A DNA stretch of 8,457 nt, taken from assembly GCA_001801405.1 (NCBI GenBank), contig MGXQ01000054.1, positions 1 through 8,457 of the forward strand, written 5' to 3'. The notes under the pieces are model-generated. The model did no database searches, had not been told where the DNA came from, and was given only the letters and a program-made list of their open reading frames with translations. Shown in pieces: positions 5,281-8,457 of the stretch; the first letter of the stretch is position 1, and each line of letters opens with the position of its first letter. The translations under genes were made by a program, and so were the position numbers. Source of the stretch: Gammaproteobacteria bacterium RIFCSPHIGHO2_02_FULL_42_13 (GTDB lineage: Bacteria > Pseudomonadota > Gammaproteobacteria > UBA12402).

Positions 5281-8200
5281 ATGAAAAGAATAGTGCCTAT
5301 TTTATTCTTTCTCTTAATTAGTCCGATTATCGTGGGTGCCGTATCAAATCAACAAGCGGTGTTGCAACAACAAAATGTGGCGATACAAGATCCTACGCTC
5401 AATCTAACATCGGATATGTTTGGCTTGCATGGCCCCTTATCGATCGGGCTGCAATATAGCGAAACATTCGGCGCTATTTTTCAAGGTCGTTTCACACAAT
5501 CCATTTTTAAACATAATGCAATTTCAATCGGTGCAGAATATGGTGCCAATCAGCGTCGTATCGATGCGACAGCGGCGCGCGCATTGACAAATAATCAACG
5601 CTTAAAAGTAACGGCTGAAAATCTGGCGCAAAATATCGATTTTAATTTTGCCTCAGGCACAACCAGTGAATGGGTGAATCAACCTGGTTATGGTTTGACG
5701 TATCAATACCTTATTGCTAATAAACTTGTTCAAGATCTTAATTTAAATGCGACGTATAGTCGCGCGATTGGCGAAACGTTACGTAATAAAAATTATGTGA
5801 ATGCGTCGAGTACGGCGGTGACGAATTTACGCCATATTGCAGGCGCAACAGATGTTGGTGCAAGTGCGGGTGTTGATTTGCAACCCTTGCCGTCTACGTT
5901 GATTGGACTGCAATTAAATTATGATAACGTGAATTATAATGCGCGTTATAGTGACAATGATGCAAAAAATGCATCGGGGTTGGGCGCAACCATCAGTCTC
6001 AATCAGCTTTTATCAAGGCGCGTCAAATTACAGTTATTGGCGAGCAATCGTAAACCGTATGATGATTATAAAGCCGGCGTGTCTTGGCTCATGTCGAGTG
6101 CGCCTGGTTCGCAACTTGAGGTCGTGTTATCCAGTGATCGTTTGATTGCACAAACGGGTACAAATAATGATACGCAAGTGGGTCTAAATTTAAATTATAG
6201 TTGGGGCGGTGATACAAAAACGGCGCCTGCACTTTATCGTTTGTCAACACAAGATACGTTGGGTGATTTGTCCGATTGGACCGGTCAACCGGCTGTGCAT
6301 ATGGATCAAGTGTTAGCCGTGCGTGATGAAGCGACGATTGCAGCGCCGGTTTCTTTGATGCCGCCTCTGCTCTTCGCCAAGAAAAAAACACAGAGTTCGC
6401 CAGATGCACCTTATGTGAATCCGAATTTTCCGCAACCGGTGCCGATACAACCAGCAACTCAAGGCCACGCATTTACATACAGTATGCAAGCGCTTAATTA
6501 TGATTTGACGAGTCCTGATGGCATGTTTTTTGATCCGAATAGCGCTCTCGACAGCACCGTGTTTAACACCGATTCGATTAATAATGGGGTGTTAAACAAT
6601 TCTGGGTTGACAGCAACGTATAATAAAAATGCAAATACCTTTTCGATCACGGGAACACCCGTTACTAACAATATGGAATATGATGTGGCCGTAAAAGCAG
6701 GCAACTTTGCCGGAGAGAGTGCAGATTCAATTATTGTTCCGATTAGGGTCGGCACTGCTGCGCCGCCCACCATGACGGTATATCCCATTGATCACTTAAC
6801 GGTGGGTACTGCATTGCCGGCGACAGATATTGCCGATATTACTGCAGGTTCGGGTGATATTAATACCGTTACGATTGATGACCAAGTGACGTGGACCGAG
6901 CATGGTTTAACAGCGACGGTGAATAAAACGAGTGATACGACCGCTAAAATTATGTTAAGCGGCACACCAACCGATGCGACGTTTGCAGAAGAAACATTGA
7001 AACTCGACGCGACCAACACGGCCGGATTACCTGTATCAAAAAACTTTGATCTTAATATTGCAGGTGCACCTGTTTGGAAACAAGATGCAACGATTTCAAC
7101 GCCGTTTGTCGCGGGTTCGACAATTACACCCGTGGATTTAACCGCATTAGATTTGTTTAATAATCCAACCAAGAGCGGTAATTTAAATTATGAAGTGCAA
7201 TCGCAACCGACGGGATTTCATTTGACAGTTGATGGAACAGAATTAAAAGGCAGGTTGGATAATACGATTGCAACGGGTGATTATACGATTGAAATATCGG
7301 GGACGAATACGATTGGCGCTTCTGTAAAAGCGGCGACGATTCATGTGAGCGTAACGGCGGCAACGGCTCCAACGATTACGGTTAACTCGATTGATCACTT
7401 AACGGTCGGAACCGCGGTGCCTGCAGCTGAACAAGATATTGCGGATATTACAGCAGGTAGTGGTACGATTTCATCGGTGACGATTAATAACAATGCAAAT
7501 TGGAGCGCGCACGGATTAACAGCAACGATTGTATCGGTCAATGCAACCACCGATAAAATCATGTTAACCGGCACGCCAACCGATGCGACGTTTGCAGAAG
7601 AAACGTTAACCATTGCGGCGACCAATTCAACGAGCAAAACAACTTCACAACCGTTCCAATTAAATGTGGCGGGTCGTCCGGTTTGGAAACAAGATGCGAC
7701 GATTGCGAATGCATTTGTGCCGGGCGAAAATATTTCGGCCATTGATTTAAGCGCATTGGATTTATTCCAAAATCCGCCTAAGAGTGGTGCTTTGAGCTAT
7801 TCCATTAAATCACAGCCGAACGGATTTCATTTGTCGATTTCAGGTGCGCAATTGACGGGTAACTTGAATGCCAATGTTGCGGCGGGTACGTATCACGTTG
7901 AAATTTTAGGTCATAATAATGATGGTACGTCAGTCGATCCGGCGCATCAAACCACTGAAAAAGCGGCCGTGTTAACGGTTACAGTGAGTGCGGGATCAGC
8001 GACGCAACATATTCGATGTCCATCGGTTGATGAAATTAATGCGCATATTCCAACTCAGATTGGTCCGATGAGCGTGGATGTAACGGATCAAAGGGGAAAT
8101 ACCTATATATTTTCAGCGCCAACGGTTGCGCCAACAACACGATTCCAAAGTCTTCAAAATGCGCGATACAATTATCCTGCAATAAAAAGTATGTATTGTT

Positions 8201-8373
8201 TTTATTATGTGAGGACAGGGACATCGCCTAATCAGCTGGCTTTAATAGCGACAAATATGCCAGTGTCTGGTGCGACAAATGCTGGATTTGATCATCCCTA
8301 TCCAAGCGCGCCTAATAACTGTGAGGCGAATGGCTCAGATCCTTGGTGTGCGTATCATTATGATTTAAATTAA
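5281..8373 (+). CDS. Large exported protein: barrel-like N-terminus, Ig-like repeats and a cysteine-bearing C-terminal domain; putative adhesin
   Basis: This 1030-residue protein belongs to no family I can name. A signal peptide (MKRIVPILFFLLISPIIVGA) has a likely cleavage after A20. Residues about 45-308 alternate in beta-barrel fashion (LSIGLQYSETFGAIF, YGLTYQYL, VGLNLNYSWGG). A linker runs from about 310 to 400, with VHMDQVLAVRDEA at 339-351 and a proline-rich stretch near 386-397. Next comes one divergent Ig-like domain (about 400-494), then two tandem units of about 201 and 210 residues, each with two Ig-like parts. GTPTDATFAEET is shared by both units and resembles the GTPT turn of cadherin-like or 'putative Ig' domains. 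The last 118 residues hold all four cysteines (C913, C973, C1014, C1023). The order barrel, linker, Ig repeats and disulfide-bearing tip resembles intimin and invasin, suggesting surface display, but the barrel does not look like the classic intimin barrel. The start is supported by the signal peptide; GGAG lies 12 nt upstream, a rather long spacing. Confidence 0.75.
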   Translation: MKRIVPILFFLLISPIIVGAVSNQQAVLQQQNVAIQDPTLNLTSDMFGLHGPLSIGLQYSETFGAIFQGRFTQSIFKHNAISIGAEYGANQRRIDATAARALTNNQRLKVTAENLAQNIDFNFASGTTSEWVNQPGYGLTYQYLIANKLVQDLNLNATYSRAIGETLRNKNYVNASSTAVTNLRHIAGATDVGASAGVDLQPLPSTLIGLQLNYDNVNYNARYSDNDAKNASGLGATISLNQLLSRRVKLQLLASNRKPYDDYKAGVSWLMSSAPGSQLEVVLSSDRLIAQTGTNNDTQVGLNLNYSWGGDTKTAPALYRLSTQDTLGDLSDWTGQPAVHMDQVLAVRDEATIAAPVSLMPPLLFAKKKTQSSPDAPYVNPNFPQPVPIQPATQGHAFTYSMQALNYDLTSPDGMFFDPNSALDSTVFNTDSINNGVLNNSGLTATYNKNANTFSITGTPVTNNMEYDVAVKAGNFAGESADSIIVPIRVGTAAPPTMTVYPIDHLTVGTALPATDIADITAGSGDINTVTIDDQVTWTEHGLTATVNKTSDTTAKIMLSGTPTDATFAEETLKLDATNTAGLPVSKNFDLNIAGAPVWKQDATISTPFVAGSTITPVDLTALDLFNNPTKSGNLNYEVQSQPTGFHLTVDGTELKGRLDNTIATGDYTIEISGTNTIGASVKAATIHVSVTAATAPTITVNSIDHLTVGTAVPAAEQDIADITAGSGTISSVTINNNANWSAHGLTATIVSVNATTDKIMLTGTPTDATFAEETLTIAATNSTSKTTSQPFQLNVAGRPVWKQDATIANAFVPGENISAIDLSALDLFQNPPKSGALSYSIKSQPNGFHLSISGAQLTGNLNANVAAGTYHVEILGHNNDGTSVDPAHQTTEKAAVLTVTVSAGSATQHIRCPSVDEINAHIPTQIGPMSVDVTDQRGNTYIFSAPTVAPTTRFQSLQNARYNYPAIKSMYCFYYVRTGTSPNQLALIATNMPVSGATNAGFDHPYPSAPNNCEANGSDPWCAYHYDLN
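6769..7371 (+). repeat. Tandem coding repeat, unit 1 (residues 497-697)
   Basis: A 603-bp unit encodes two Ig-like parts. Part A (about 497-594) begins with IDHLTVGTA and contains GTPTDATFAEET. Part B (about 595-697) begins with PVWKQDATI and contains LDLF.NP.KSG and GFHL. The unit recurs immediately downstream with many identical DNA blocks, pointing to an internal duplication that has since diverged. Confidence 0.9.
7372..8001 (+). repeat. Tandem coding repeat, unit 2 (residues 698-907)
   Basis: This is the second copy of the two-part unit, about 630 bp. It shares IDHLTVGTA, GTPTDATFAEET, PVWKQDATI, LDLFQNPPKSG and GFHL with unit 1. It is slightly longer, with an extra Ala-Glu-Gln near residue 717 and a longer loop near 885-895. 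It is followed directly by the cysteine-bearing C-terminal domain. Confidence 0.9.
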
Positions 8374-8390
8374 TTGATGCTATATAAAAT

Positions 8391-8457
8391 GTAGGTTGGT
8401 GCTGAGCGAAGCGAGGCCCAACGGGAATAGTTTGTTGGGCCTCACGGCCCAACCTAC
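8391..8457. repeat. Nested palindromic repeat at the right edge
   Basis: The outer arms GTAGGTTGG (8391-8399) and CCAACCTAC (8449-8457) are perfect complements. Inside them, GAGGCCCAAC (8413-8422) pairs perfectly with GTTGGGCCTC (8434-8443) around an 11-nt loop, and a small GCTGAGCGAAGC stem-loop lies at 8401-8412. I remember repeats of this outline (GTAGGTTGGG...GCGAAGCG...CCCAAC) as dispersed in many bacterial genomes; that is recollection. It begins 17 bp after the stop of the preceding gene and could protect its transcript end. The window ends exactly at the palindrome, so the full extent and any T-run are unseen. Confidence 0.75.

Noticed and set aside
6089..7742. Long minus-strand open frames opposite the adhesin-like gene
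   Set aside because: They mirror the codon pattern and repeats of the plus-strand gene, have no supporting ribosome sites and give no recognisable proteins.

Overview
The window looks like a chromosomal segment of a gammaproteobacterium. The replicative DNA polymerase (DnaE) aligns from memory almost end to end with the E. coli protein, and the two other genes encode exported proteins with outer-membrane features. The modest GC content, the dispersed palindromic repeats and the DnaE flavour make me think of Legionellales or Coxiellaceae relatives. That placement is inference; no search was run.

Layout: bases 1-100 lie downstream of dnaE and hold a dispersed-type inverted repeat (33-77). dnaE occupies 101-3718 on the minus strand. 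A 280-bp divergent intergenic region follows (3719-3998), with two 11-nt dyads and a good sigma70-type promoter reading right. Two plus-strand genes come next, probably one operon. The first (3999-5189) encodes a predicted outer-membrane beta-barrel. The second (5281-8373) encodes a large protein with a signal peptide, an N-terminal barrel-like region, Ig-like tandem repeats and a four-cysteine C-terminal domain, an arrangement like an inverse autotransporter or intimin-type adhesin. The window ends in a 67-bp palindromic repeat (8391-8457).

The standout observation is a family of about 150-160-bp elements made of four consecutive hairpins. One copy sits inside dnaE (1826-1978) and one inside the signal-peptide region of the first plus-strand gene (4041-4203). 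Both lie in the same orientation relative to the host gene, are free of stop codons, and are read through in frame. They share hairpin order, conserved patches and a common Ser-Ile-Lys-Glu read in the same frame. Differences in the stems are largely compensatory. In behaviour this resembles the Rickettsia palindromic elements, which insert in frame into protein genes, but I do not recognise the sequence as one of those families. In dnaE the insert falls in the palm-to-fingers linker, just after the third catalytic aspartate. In the barrel gene it splits the hydrophobic core of the signal peptide.
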